DNA of 64,000 bases, taken from contig NZ_JAAUWV010000015.1 of the NCBI RefSeq assembly GCF_014694405.1, forward strand, positions 18,213-82,212, in the 5' to 3' direction. Below the pieces are notes generated by a model. The model had not been told where the DNA came from and searched no databases. It was given only the letters and a program-made list of their open reading frames with translations. The position numbers were made by a program, and so were the translations under genes. Numbering within the stretch: position 1 is the stretch's first letter; each line of letters starts with the position of its first letter. Shown in pieces: positions 36,573 to 45,035 of this stretch. The stretch comes from Pseudoalteromonas sp. S16_S37 (GTDB lineage: Bacteria > Pseudomonadota > Gammaproteobacteria > Enterobacterales > Alteromonadaceae).

Positions 36573-37397
36573 GTGAACAATGCAATTGAGCTATCACGCT
36601 TGGCGGTGCCAGATGTGATTGAAAATTTAGATTACCAAGCAATTTATCAGCAAATGTACGATTCATTGCTAGATGAACTACCGGATTATACGCCGTTGGT
36701 GTCTGACCCTGCCGTTAAATTGTTAGAAATAGCGGCGATGAGAGAATTATTACTTCGTCAACGTATCAATGATGCGACTCGTTCAGTGATGGTAGCTTAC
36801 GCAAAAGGTAAAGATCTTGAGCATTTAGGTCGCTTATTTGGGGTTGAGCGCTCACAAAATGAAGATGACGAGCGATACCGCCAGCGTATTCCATTGTCTT
36901 TAGAGAGTTATAGTATGGCGGGCACCATGGGCGCTTATGAATACCAAACGATGGCGGCAAGCCAAGATGTAAAAGATGTTTATGTGTATTCATCGAGGCC
37001 AGGAGTTGTGGATGTAAAAGTGTTACCACAACAAGGTGTTGACCCAATTGAGGTGATAAGCCAAGTTAGAGCGCATTTAAATAATGACGACATTAGGCCA
37101 TTAACAGACTTAGTAAAAGTGCATCACGTTGAGCCAAAGACCTATCAGATCAAAGCGCAGGTTTATTTAAACGAAATAGCCGATAAAGCGCAGGTCAGTG
37201 AGCAAATCGATGGCAAGTTAAAGACCTTTATCAGTGAGCATTACAAACTAGGGCAAGAGGTCCCACACTCCGGAATTATTGACATGCTGCATCAGCCAGG
37301 CGTTCGCAAAATAAAGCTAATAGAGCCCGTGGATGATATCTATTGCGATATGGATGAAGCGGCAGTGGCTGATGCAATCAACATTCAATACTTGTAG
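36573..37397 (+). CDS. Baseplate assembly protein J-like, copy 1
   Basis: 274 aa from GTG at 36573, supported by GGAG 6 bp upstream; an upstream GTG at 36522 lacks a ribosome site. P2 gpJ/Mu gp47 family: LVSDPAVKLLEIAAMRELLLRQRINDATRSV and HLGRLFGVERSQNEDDERYRQRIPLSLESYS are hallmarks. In contractile tails gpJ forms the baseplate wedge to which gpI and fibres attach. A second copy is at 41882. Finding it in an element whose tube block is siphovirus-like is unusual. Confidence 0.9.
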   Translation: MNNAIELSRLAVPDVIENLDYQAIYQQMYDSLLDELPDYTPLVSDPAVKLLEIAAMRELLLRQRINDATRSVMVAYAKGKDLEHLGRLFGVERSQNEDDERYRQRIPLSLESYSMAGTMGAYEYQTMAASQDVKDVYVYSSRPGVVDVKVLPQQGVDPIEVISQVRAHLNNDDIRPLTDLVKVHHVEPKTYQIKAQVYLNEIADKAQVSEQIDGKLKTFISEHYKLGQEVPHSGIIDMLHQPGVRKIKLIEPVDDIYCDMDEAAVADAINIQYL

Positions 37398-37406
37398 GAG
37401 CAGCGC

Positions 37407-38306
37407 ATGTCTAACACCGAACAAGGTTTTAAGTCTTTATTAGCGCCAAATGCCAGCAAACTTGAACAGGCGCATGAGCGGGCTACCTACTTTGATGATG
37501 TAAAACAGATACCTGATTATGTTGCAAAGCTCTGGCACCCTGATACTTGTCCTGAAAAATTATTGCCTTGGTTAGCATGGAGTCTATCCGTTGATGACTG
37601 GGATGAGCACTGGCCAGTAGAGGCAAAACGCGCGCTGATCAAAAACTCAGTGGCCATTCATAAGCACAAAGGCACGGTGGGGGCGGTTAAACGCGCGCTG
37701 AAGTCGTTGGGTGTTGTGATTGAGTTTTTCGAATGGTTTGAGGATGTAGATAACACTGCTTTGATACCAGTACATAGCAAAGAGCCAAATACCTTTACCT
37801 TTATGACTTGGGCTAATGAGCAGGTATACACCAGTCAGCAAGTCGCGCTATCTGACGCGCTTTATAAAGCCATCAACCGAGTGACTAATCAGACTAAGCC
37901 ACAGCGCGCGCACTTTAACTTTTTAGTTGGCGCTAAGCTAGATTTAGGTATCACGGTTGCAACCACCAGTAGTGGCTTGCAGGTAAGGCGAATTAACTAC
38001 GATACCTTGCCTGTTAAGGCTGCCCCCAGCGAAATAACGGCAGGTTTAACGGTTAGCAGTCTTGATAGGCTTTCTGTAAATCGCCAGCGAGGCTCGACTA
38101 AAGCGGTAGAAGCAAGACTGCAAGACAGCGTTGCATTTGGTTTGCACCTTCATAATCAGCGCCACACAGTTGGACGATTTTATATGCTAAGTGAGCAAAA
38201 GCTGCCTGCAGGCTGTTATTACTTGCAGTCTGAGCTATCAGCGGGGCTGCATTTAAATAACCGTCGTTTTACGGTCGGGCGATTTTATCTATATCCAAAC
38301 AAGTAG
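37407..38306 (+). CDS. Tail protein I-like, copy 1, with C-terminal repeats
   Basis: 299 aa. The N-terminal 175 residues match P2 gpI (LLAPNASKLEQAHERA, IPDYVAKLWHPDTCPEKLLPWLAWSLSVDDWDEHWP, KRALIKNSVAIHKHKGTVGAVKRAL). The C-terminal 120 residues extend beyond P2 gpI and contain a repeat: FGLHLHNQRHTVGRFYML and AGLHLNNRRFTVGRFYLY. gpI bridges gpJ and the fibre. It is 9 bp after gpJ-1 with GGAG before the ATG. The repeated tail may be a docking or binding module. Confidence 0.88.
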   Translation: MSNTEQGFKSLLAPNASKLEQAHERATYFDDVKQIPDYVAKLWHPDTCPEKLLPWLAWSLSVDDWDEHWPVEAKRALIKNSVAIHKHKGTVGAVKRALKSLGVVIEFFEWFEDVDNTALIPVHSKEPNTFTFMTWANEQVYTSQQVALSDALYKAINRVTNQTKPQRAHFNFLVGAKLDLGITVATTSSGLQVRRINYDTLPVKAAPSEITAGLTVSSLDRLSVNRQRGSTKAVEARLQDSVAFGLHLHNQRHTVGRFYMLSEQKLPAGCYYLQSELSAGLHLNNRRFTVGRFYLYPNK

Positions 38307-38308
38307 TT

Positions 38309-38331
38309 ACCTCTCGGCAATCGCTTTTTGG
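38309..38331 (+). repeat. Left copy of a 23-bp inverted repeat
   Basis: ACCTCTCGG-N5-GCTTTTTGG, present in opposite orientation at 45426-45448 (20 of 23 bases match). It lies in the 126-bp gap between the tail I-1 and DUF3751-1 genes. The same gap has a hairpin AGTTAC...GTAACT at about 38372-38398. Confidence 0.55.
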
Positions 38332-38432
38332 TCTACCCACACATTGCCCAGCGGCTTTCAAATTAGGTGTAAGTTACCACAGTGCATGCCGTGTAACTGC
38401 TTTTATTTCTATTGAAACAAGGAGTAAGTGCA

Positions 38433-38957
38433 GTGAGCACAATTTTACGGCCAACTATTACCACCGCTGGTTTAGAAGCGGTGTTTAATTCAGACAAAAA
38501 TGGCTTTCAAGCCAAAATTAACAAAATCGGCTTAGGTACAGGTAACTACACGCCTGATCAAAGCCGCAGTGCATTACAAGCAGAAGTACATCGAATTTCA
38601 GTTGCCAGCGGTGAAGACAAAGGTAACGCACAAATTCATATGAGTGTGATTGACGACACGGACCATAACTTTTGGGTCAACGAAGTGGGCTTTTATCTCG
38701 AAGACGGCACCTTATTTGCGGTTTATTCCAATCCAGACAAGCCCATTGCTTATAAATCAGCCGAAGTCGATTTGTTACTGGCGTTTGACTTGGTGCTAAC
38801 CGGTGTACCCGCTGACTCAATCACGGTGATTGACCAAGGCGTTAATCTCAACATTTTAATTGCCCCCGAGCTTGCCAAACTAGGCGCAGCACAAATCGGC
38901 AATATGGTCCGCCACCTCAAGCAAAAATTTGCGTTGATGGATGCGGGAATACTTTAG
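38433..38957 (+). CDS. DUF3751 phage tail-collar fibre adaptor, copy 1
   Basis: 174 aa from GTG at 38433 (GGAG 8 bp upstream). The whole protein is the N-terminal collar domain of P2/Mu-type fibres: STILRPTITTAGLEAVFN...INKIGLGTGNYTPDQSRSAL...FWVNEVGFYLEDGTLFAVYSNPDKPIAYK...AFDLVLTGVPADSITV. It stops at about the point where the shaft would begin, so the receptor part must come from separate genes downstream. Similar to the copy at 43544. Confidence 0.88.
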   Translation: MSTILRPTITTAGLEAVFNSDKNGFQAKINKIGLGTGNYTPDQSRSALQAEVHRISVASGEDKGNAQIHMSVIDDTDHNFWVNEVGFYLEDGTLFAVYSNPDKPIAYKSAEVDLLLAFDLVLTGVPADSITVIDQGVNLNILIAPELAKLGAAQIGNMVRHLKQKFALMDAGIL

Positions 38958-38992
38958 ATAGATTTGTATCAGTAAGTTAGAGGAAGGAAAAG

Positions 38993-39304
38993 ATGCAGAA
39001 TACTCAAAAAAATATGGCAGATAATTGTACTAAAGGGCTAGAAGAGCAAGATGTTGTGCAACTTTGTGCACAGTGTATACCGCTAACTTCAGAAGCGATA
39101 CTTAAACAAGCGAAGCTAATTCAACATGAGGCGGCGCTGAGCGCAGCACGAAGTCATGCTTATCAAGCAGAAACTGATGGTCTTGCGCTTAAGTATTTAG
39201 CAGCACAGGCGCAATATGGTGAATGCCATGAGTATACAGTTAGTGCCAAAACGCGTTGGTTAAGCGCACGAGAGGCAATTCAAGCAAGGTATCCCAAAAG
39301 CTAA
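38993..39304 (+). CDS. Small fibre-associated protein (chaperone-like), family A member 1
   Basis: 103 aa, no membrane segment. Its second half (SHAYQAETDGLALKYLAAQAQYGECHEYTVSAKTRWLSAREAIQARYP) shares a pattern with the proteins at 40268 and 45028: basic start, Y..E.D.L...Y, an acidic gap, W...R..I...YP at the end. All three lie directly after fibre-type genes, so I infer tail-fibre assembly chaperones or small caps. Not a recognised database family from memory. Confidence 0.6.
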   Translation: MQNTQKNMADNCTKGLEEQDVVQLCAQCIPLTSEAILKQAKLIQHEAALSAARSHAYQAETDGLALKYLAAQAQYGECHEYTVSAKTRWLSAREAIQARYPKS

Positions 39305-39338
39305 CTATTGATACAAAACACATGCAACTGAATATCAC

Positions 39339-39366
39339 AAACCGCCATTGAGCGGTTTTTGTTTTT
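39339..39366 (+). terminator. Terminator inside the fibre region
   Basis: AAACCGC, loop CATTG/A, GCGGTTT followed by TTGTTTTT. It lies 21 bp before the next fibre gene, leaving no room for a normal promoter between, so it probably attenuates rather than ends the operon. Confidence 0.75.
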
Positions 39367-39386
39367 CATAAATTAAAGGAAATATC

Positions 39387-40265
39387 ATGGCATTAGAACA
39401 AGATATAGGTCGGTTGATAGAATCAACGGATAAGTTGACCGAAACAGTGGATAGCAAGATCCAAGAGATCACAGCAAGGCTAGACCAAAAGTCTCAAGAA
39501 GTTGATAGCAGGCTCGCTGCAAAAGAGCAGGCAGTAGAATCGAAAATTGCAAGTTTCCAAAAAGCGTTGCCACTTGCACCTAATAACCTGTCAGACACTA
39601 AGTATTTTGCAAAAATAAATTCGGGGCATGAGGATGGCGTTGCAGTAGATGTAATGCAATCTCATGCAGCGCCGTGGAGTTGTTTTTATTATCAAGGGAC
39701 TGAAGGCACTGCAACCGTCACTAAGTTAACTAACAAAATGTTGGCTGACTATGGTCTGACGCCGAATAGTGAATTTCATCGTGCGATTGGCGTATATCGT
39801 TCAGAAGCAGAGCCTTTTTATGGCAGTGACTTTAAAGTATTACTATTTGATGTCGAATTGACCAAAGGTATGACGACTGATGCAAACTTAGGCTTGCTTT
39901 TTGTTCTTAATCAAGGTTGCCCTTCGTTTACTGGTTGGGATAAAGGAGAGTTCTTAACCCAAGCAAATTGCTGGATTAACGTGTTAGAGCAATCAGGTAG
40001 CTTAGAGTTTTATCCGTCTTCAAATCGTTCAGCAACAATTCGAGTTAATGCTGATGATAATGGGAAAGGTTGGCAGTATAAACGTAACACTCGCCAAGGT
40101 TGGGGCGGGTGTCACCAACCAATATTTAGAGGCCTGGGTAAGATGAAGGTCGCGGTTGCTTTGCCATATGTTGGCACGGGCGATCATGGAAACAATATGA
40201 TTTGGGCAGATAGTGTTGGCCATGCCTATTCACATACAGCACCAGCAATTGGTGAAGGAGCATAA
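39387..40265 (+). CDS. Putative receptor-binding fibre protein A
   Basis: 292 aa. It opens MALEQDIGRLIESTDKLTETVDSKI with a heptad-rich coil to about residue 75, then a compact domain rich in aromatic and Gly residues (WSCFYYQGTEG, SFTGWDKGEFLTQANCWINVL, WGGCHQPIFRGLG). The same first residues open the fibre at 40799, so an N-terminal docking tag is shared while the tip differs. AAAGGAAATATC gives a strong ribosome site. No enzymatic motif recognised. Three bases separate it from the next small gene. Confidence 0.7.
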   Translation: MALEQDIGRLIESTDKLTETVDSKIQEITARLDQKSQEVDSRLAAKEQAVESKIASFQKALPLAPNNLSDTKYFAKINSGHEDGVAVDVMQSHAAPWSCFYYQGTEGTATVTKLTNKMLADYGLTPNSEFHRAIGVYRSEAEPFYGSDFKVLLFDVELTKGMTTDANLGLLFVLNQGCPSFTGWDKGEFLTQANCWINVLEQSGSLEFYPSSNRSATIRVNADDNGKGWQYKRNTRQGWGGCHQPIFRGLGKMKVAVALPYVGTGDHGNNMIWADSVGHAYSHTAPAIGEGA

Positions 40266-40267
40266 TC

Positions 40268-40573
40268 ATGGCTATTTTAAAACAGATTTCAACTCAAAAA
40301 ATTTTTGCAGGCGGAATTAAAGATGCGGCGCATGCTGCTCACATCGCAAAGCAAGCAGAAGTAGCATCTGATGATTACGAGCTAATCTTTGATGAGCAAG
40401 AAGTACTAACGCTAAGGCGCGCTCAATATAGCAAAGAAAGTGATTACCTCTTCTTTGACTATATGGCTTCGGTAACTGAGTTTGGAGAGACCTCGCCAGA
40501 AGCGGTGGCGGCCAAAGAAGCTTGGTTGACACAGAGAAACGCTATCAAAGCGACTTACGCAAAACCAGAATAA
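40268..40573 (+). CDS. Small fibre-associated protein (chaperone-like), family A member 2
   Basis: 101 aa: an N-terminal segment AILKQISTQKIFAGGIKDAAHAAHIAKQ, then LTLRRAQYSKESDYLFFDYMASVTEFGETSPEAVAAKEAWLTQRNAIKATY, the family pattern described for 38993. Paired directly with fibre A. Likely assists folding or trimerisation of its own fibre, as Tfa-type proteins do in other phages; sequence similarity to Tfa is not evident. Confidence 0.6.
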   Translation: MAILKQISTQKIFAGGIKDAAHAAHIAKQAEVASDDYELIFDEQEVLTLRRAQYSKESDYLFFDYMASVTEFGETSPEAVAAKEAWLTQRNAIKATYAKPE

Positions 40574-40590
40574 CCTTTTTAAAACCCGAT

Positions 40591-40743
40591 AAAACCCGCT
40601 TATTAGCGCACCCCCATCGTTTAAACATTATGAGATTCTGAAACGAGTTCAGAATGACGAAAGAGTGAGATATGTCTTATTTCGTCACCCTGACGCATGT
40701 CTGGATCTCATCAACGAATGGTGTTGTGCTGATAGCGGGTTTT
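40591..40743 (+). repeat. Terminator hairpin split by a palindromic repeat insertion
   Basis: AAAACCCGCTTATTAGC (40591-40607) and AGCGGGTTTTTT (40734-40745) would form one normal terminator if joined. Between them is about 129 bp with imperfect terminal inverted repeats (GCACCCCCATCGTT ... AACGAATGGTGTTGTGC) and two internal pairs (TTCTGAA/TTCAGAA and CACCCTGAC.../GTCTGGAT), related to the REP-like array at 50214. AGC is repeated at both joints, like a 3-bp target duplication. Confidence 0.65.
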
Positions 40744-40798
40744 TTATTTTAACCCTGCCAATTTTGCAGTATGGCAATCCATTAGTTGGAGAAAACAA

Positions 40799-41380
40799 AT
40801 GGCTTTAGAACAAGATATTGCCAAGTTAATTGAGGCCTCAAATGACCTCACAACCATCGTAGATAACAAAATTACCGATATAGATGCCAAAGTAGCGAGT
40901 AAGTCATCAGAAATAGACTCTCTTATAACAAGCACTAATGACAAAGTTGACAGCAAGTTGAATCAGCTTTCAATTATAGGAGACGGTAATTTTGGTACTC
41001 GTGCAATTAACGTAGCGCGTTATTTTACGGGAAGTGGGGGTAAGGCTAACCTACACTTTAAATTACCACTTAAGGCTGATACTGATCACGACATGTTTCA
41101 TTTAAAAATTTATGGATATGCCTATGGAGAAGCCAAAATCGTTGAGTCCACGTTAGTGGGATATTGCTACAAACCATCAAACAATGTGATCAATATTGAA
41201 GTGAATGGTACTCACTCACCACATTTATACAAAGGCTCAGATGGTTATATTTATGCCAGATTATCATTCGAAACCTTTTACTATTTGACCGTCTCTGTAG
41301 ACACGATGCGAGTAGGTAATGGTCGCTTACTAAAACACGGCGACATAGAAATCATTCGTTCAGAACAAGAAACTTTATAA
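40799..41380 (+). CDS. Putative receptor-binding fibre protein B
   Basis: 193 aa starting MALEQDIAKLIEASNDLTTIVDNKITDIDAKV, the same tag as fibre A, with a coiled coil to about residue 62. The tip (FGTRAINVARYFTGSGGKANLHFKLPLKADTDHDMFHLKIYGYAYGEAKIVESTLVGY) resembles C-terminal domains of other phage fibres in style (beta-rich, HLKIYGYAYG); no close family named. GGAGAAAACAA precedes the ATG. It is followed 8 bp later by the gene at 41389 instead of a family A protein. Confidence 0.7.
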   Translation: MALEQDIAKLIEASNDLTTIVDNKITDIDAKVASKSSEIDSLITSTNDKVDSKLNQLSIIGDGNFGTRAINVARYFTGSGGKANLHFKLPLKADTDHDMFHLKIYGYAYGEAKIVESTLVGYCYKPSNNVINIEVNGTHSPHLYKGSDGYIYARLSFETFYYLTVSVDTMRVGNGRLLKHGDIEIIRSEQETL

Positions 41381-41388
41381 GGAGCATT

Positions 41389-41766
41389 ATGATGGAAACA
41401 AATATCGCATCGCTAGTTTCACAGCAACAACAAGCAGCTATTTTAGAAAAACAGCAAAAGCAATATGTACGTGGCAACATTAACCAGCAAGTGGCCGACA
41501 ATGCATCATTGCTAGGTACTACCTCAGACACCACTCATATTTTGCTCAACGAGCTGAGCGGTTTTATCAACAAGCTAAGTACAGCGCAAAGCCTTGCTGA
41601 GATGCGCGCGTCAACAGAGTCGTTAAAAGCTGCCATTGGCGGCATTGAACAACAAGTGACAGAGGGCAGTTTACAGTTCCCATACCAAGTAAAAGGCCAA
41701 GCGCTAGTGATGGATGAAATCAGTCAACGTGCAAATGGTGTAAGCCAAGTGCTTAAACAAGGCTAA
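41389..41766 (+). CDS. Gln-rich helical protein of the fibre region
   Basis: 125 aa, almost all helical, opening with a Gln-rich stretch (LVSQQQQAAILEKQQKQYV) and ending YQVKGQALVMDEISQRANGVSQVLKQG. No family recognised. From its place directly after fibre B it may be a fibre chaperone or shaft piece. The 115-bp gap after it has a GCGGCA...TGCCGC hairpin (about 41784-41806). Confidence 0.55.
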   Translation: MMETNIASLVSQQQQAAILEKQQKQYVRGNINQQVADNASLLGTTSDTTHILLNELSGFINKLSTAQSLAEMRASTESLKAAIGGIEQQVTEGSLQFPYQVKGQALVMDEISQRANGVSQVLKQG

Positions 41767-41881
41767 CTGTTCCACTTTAACGAGCGGCAAGCTTACCGCC
41801 TGCCGCATATTTTCGATACTACATACCTTTTAATCCACCAAACCAACCCACCTTGCAATTATTGCCAACTTCGAGTTTTCT

Positions 41882-42838
41882 ATGAGCTTAACCAACTTTA
41901 GTGCCATTGATTTTAAACAACTTCCCACTCCTGAACTGATAGAACCTCTAAGCTTTGAGGTAATTAAAGCGGCTATTTTGGACGACTTTAAAACACGCTA
42001 TCCCACATTTGAGCTAGACATGCCAAGCGATCCGATAATTAAACTTATCGAGTCATTTGCCTATCGTGAGCTTTTGTTACGTCAACGTGTAAACGAAGCG
42101 GCTGAAAAAGTGTTACTTGCTAAAGCCAGCGCTCCAGAGCTTGATTATTTAGGTGCGCGATTTGGTGTAACACGCGAGCAAAATGAAGACAACGAACGTT
42201 ATCGCGCGCGCATTCAATTGGCATTAGAGGGGTTTAGTACCGCAGGGCCTGCAGGCGCATACGTGTTTCATACTTTAAAAGCGTCTGAGCATGTAAAAGA
42301 TGTGCATGTTGATGCCCCCGAATTTGAGCATCAAGCTTTGCCAGCAGAGTTAAAAAAGCACTTACCCAACAGCGTGTTTTTGCTTAATACAACAAAAAGC
42401 GCAGGACTTGAAAAGCCGCAACCGGGGGATGTGGTGATCACCATTTTAAGCGACGAAGGTAACGGCACGGCGAGTACGCAAGTGATAAACGAAGTTAAAG
42501 CGCATTTAAATGATGACGATATTCGCCCATTGACCGACATAGTAAATGTTAAGTCGGCCAACATAGCAGAGTTTAATATCGAAGCGGTGTTGACACTTTA
42601 TTTTGGACCAGAGGAAGAGGCGGTTCGAAGTCAGGTAGAGCAAGCTTGCAGTGATTGGCTAAAAACTCAATATAAACTGGGCCACGATATTTCTCTTTCG
42701 AGTCTTTATGCTGTGTTACATGGCGCAGGTGTACAACGAGTTGAACTGATCAGCCCAACAAGCGACATTGTGGTTGGGGCCAACGAAGCGCCATTTTGTA
42801 AGTCGCTAAAAGTGACGGTTGGGGGGCGTCATGTCTGA
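41882..42838 (+). CDS. Baseplate assembly protein J-like, copy 2
   Basis: 318 aa. Clearly paralogous to the J protein at 36573: MPSDPIIKLIESFAYRELLLRQRVNEAAEKVL and YLGARFGVTREQNEDNERYRARIQLALEGFST. It carries an extra segment of about 40 residues in the middle (DAPEFEHQALPAELKKHLPNSVFLLNTT...) that copy 1 lacks. No strong ribosome site precedes the ATG. It overlaps the next gene by 8 bp. Confidence 0.9.
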   Translation: MSLTNFSAIDFKQLPTPELIEPLSFEVIKAAILDDFKTRYPTFELDMPSDPIIKLIESFAYRELLLRQRVNEAAEKVLLAKASAPELDYLGARFGVTREQNEDNERYRARIQLALEGFSTAGPAGAYVFHTLKASEHVKDVHVDAPEFEHQALPAELKKHLPNSVFLLNTTKSAGLEKPQPGDVVITILSDEGNGTASTQVINEVKAHLNDDDIRPLTDIVNVKSANIAEFNIEAVLTLYFGPEEEAVRSQVEQACSDWLKTQYKLGHDISLSSLYAVLHGAGVQRVELISPTSDIVVGANEAPFCKSLKVTVGGRHV

Positions 42839-43553
42839 TGACTTATTACCCTTTAACAGTAGCTTGTTAGAGCAGGCTATTACTCAAAGCGCCGCACGCA
42901 TCGAGCAAACGCCTATCAACAACGGCTGGTTGTGGGACCCAGATAAATGCCCGAGCGCATTTTTACCTTGGTTAGCCCATGGTTTAAGCGTAGATAGCTG
43001 GAACAATCACTGGTCAGAGCAAACCAAACGGCAAGTTGTGAAAGACAGTGTGCCGATGCACCGTATAAAAGGGTCGGTTAAGTCCATTGTTTCGGCCATT
43101 GAGGTGTTAGGTGTCGACGCTCAACTGCATGAAGATAGGCAAACAGACGCGCTGCTACATAATGCAAAAATAGTAGCGCCAAACAAATGTAATCGCGATG
43201 AGCACAATCAGCCTTCGCTTACACCAGCATTACAAGTGCAGTTATGGCGAGCGATTGAAACCACCAAACCACTGCGCACCCAAATGCGTTTTGAGATCAC
43301 CAATGATCAAAAAAATACCCTAGAACTCGCTGCTACCTCATCACATGCGCAAGTACAGCGCGGACAATGGTTGCAAAACCCCAGCTTTCACTTTACGCCC
43401 ACGCAAATGACAGCGGTGGCATCGGTGGGGGCAGTCTCAGTTCAGCGCAGTCAAATCGCCTGCTCGCCCGATGCGGCATTGGCAAGCGACCTTAATATGC
43501 AAAGTGCTCAATCCGTTATTTTTATCAATCACACAACTATGGTATGTCAATGA
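42831..43553 (+). CDS. Tail protein I-like, copy 2
   Basis: 240 aa starting MSDDLLPFNSSLLEQAITQSAARIEQTPI. The gpI core is clear (LWDPDKCPSAFLPWLAHGLSVDSWNNHWSEQTKRQVVKDSVPMHRIKGSVKSIVSAIEVLG). It lacks the HTVGRFY repeats of copy 1 and has a different C-terminus (PAEL-free, Ala/Ser-rich). It overlaps J-2 (8 bp) and the following DUF3751 gene, so the three are co-translated. Confidence 0.88.
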   Translation: MSDDLLPFNSSLLEQAITQSAARIEQTPINNGWLWDPDKCPSAFLPWLAHGLSVDSWNNHWSEQTKRQVVKDSVPMHRIKGSVKSIVSAIEVLGVDAQLHEDRQTDALLHNAKIVAPNKCNRDEHNQPSLTPALQVQLWRAIETTKPLRTQMRFEITNDQKNTLELAATSSHAQVQRGQWLQNPSFHFTPTQMTAVASVGAVSVQRSQIACSPDAALASDLNMQSAQSVIFINHTTMVCQ

Positions 43554-44086
43554 ACAATTACACACCCATTATCACACAGGCGGGGTTAAACGCCGCCGTT
43601 AATGCCAAAACCAACGGCATCAATATTCACATTGCCGAAGTGGCCGTGGGCACCCAAGGGTACGAACCCACACGCCAACAAGTTGCCCTTAAAGCGCTAA
43701 AAAACAAAGTGCCTGTAACTGGTGGTAACAACCTAGGCGATGGGCAATTTCACATTACTGCCAAATTCACAAGCGACAGCGAATACGCAGTGCGCGAGGT
43801 GGGTTTTTACCTTGCAGACGGCACCTTGTTTGCCGTGTGGTCACACCCAAGCGATGTGCTGTTTTATCAAACCCCGCTTGCACAAGTGATTCAAGGGTTT
43901 GATTTAGTGCTCAGCGCCGTACCCGTTGACAACATTGAAGTAAACAACAGTGGCGACCTAAACCTATTTTTAGGCGAAGAGTTTATGGGGATCACACTCT
44001 CTCAAGCGCAAATGGCGCAAGCACAAATCGCCGCTAACTATCGCCAAATACAATTTAACGACCGACTTTTATCACTAGGAGTATAA
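43544..44086 (+). CDS. DUF3751 phage tail-collar fibre adaptor, copy 2
   Basis: 180 aa (or 178 from the ATG at 43550). Collar domain as in copy 1: YTPIITQAGLNAAVNAKTNGINIHIAEVAVGTQGYEPTRQQVAL...VREVGFYLADGTLFAVWSHPSDVLFYQTPLAQVIQGFDLVLSAVPVDNIEV. Also ends without a shaft. It overlaps the tail I-2 end; the next fibre gene starts 5 bp later. Confidence 0.88.
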   Translation: MSMNNYTPIITQAGLNAAVNAKTNGINIHIAEVAVGTQGYEPTRQQVALKALKNKVPVTGGNNLGDGQFHITAKFTSDSEYAVREVGFYLADGTLFAVWSHPSDVLFYQTPLAQVIQGFDLVLSAVPVDNIEVNNSGDLNLFLGEEFMGITLSQAQMAQAQIAANYRQIQFNDRLLSLGV

Positions 44087-44090
44087 TTTA

Positions 44091-45035
44091 ATGCCAACTT
44101 TTGAAGAGCATTTGGTCAGCCTTACGCAAACCAATGCCGATTTAGTCACCTCCAATAACGAGCTGACAAAAAATGTTATCGACAAGCTTGGGCAAATCAA
44201 CCAACGCGTTGAAGCTGCCGAGCAACAAATGAATGACTTTGCGCAAGACTTACTTAAACACCGTATCGTCGGTGGCAACCTGCTCATGGACCCATGGCTC
44301 ATGAACACCACCCTTGAAACCGTCGAAGGGGTAGAAAAGCTTGTGCCAGCCACGCCACCGTTTTTGCCAACTGGTGAAGTGAAAATGGCTGCAGTATCCC
44401 AAAATACCTATGCGTTCGGTACTGAATATCCGCACTTATCCGTACAACAATATCAAGAACAAAATGCTGAAAGATTTACTGACGAACCGTGGCTCGCCAG
44501 AAGTGAAAAGCCAATTTTCGCAAAGCTATATAACAAGCAAATTATGCCGTATGGTGGCTTGGAAGGTGGCTTAGATAAATGGAGTAAATTGAATAAGCAA
44601 GGATATATAAGTCAGTTTTTAATACCAAAGCAAACAGAACAAAGCCCTTACAGTGCGGCTATAGAACTTAATGTAGGTCGTAATAGAGCAAGTGCTGGTG
44701 GTTTATATTTGTTTAGGGCATGGGTTTACGTTAAATCTGGTAAGTTAATCTTCGGCGACCATGCAGGTTATGGGCGCAAAGCGCAAGGCGAGAGGGCTTG
44801 GAGTGAGTCAGAGTTTTCCAAAGATAATTCGGAGCATCCTTTCAAATTTGTTGAGTTTAAAATATCTTCAGCACGCTATAACGGCAATTCACTGCGACAA
44901 CTAAACTTCGCCTCCGGCGACAACAACTCCGACTTGGAATGTTATATCGCATCGCCGCAATTATTTGCCCTCGACCACCCTGACGATAACAAAAAACCGA
45001 TGACCGGCGAAACCTTTGGAGGCCACTATGCTTAA
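44091..45035 (+). CDS. Putative receptor-binding fibre protein C
   Basis: 314 aa. N-terminal coil (FEEHLVSLTQTNADLVTSNNELTKNVIDKLGQINQRVEAAEQQMNDF), then GGNLLMDPWLMNTTLETVEG and a beta-rich domain (SAAIELNVGRNRASAGGLYLFRAWVYVKSGKLIFGDHAGYGRKAQ) that looks like a carbohydrate-binding-type sandwich; this is an inference from style only. It overlaps the following chaperone-like gene by 8 bp, which ties the two together. Confidence 0.7.
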   Translation: MPTFEEHLVSLTQTNADLVTSNNELTKNVIDKLGQINQRVEAAEQQMNDFAQDLLKHRIVGGNLLMDPWLMNTTLETVEGVEKLVPATPPFLPTGEVKMAAVSQNTYAFGTEYPHLSVQQYQEQNAERFTDEPWLARSEKPIFAKLYNKQIMPYGGLEGGLDKWSKLNKQGYISQFLIPKQTEQSPYSAAIELNVGRNRASAGGLYLFRAWVYVKSGKLIFGDHAGYGRKAQGERAWSESEFSKDNSEHPFKFVEFKISSARYNGNSLRQLNFASGDNNSDLECYIASPQLFALDHPDDNKKPMTGETFGGHYA

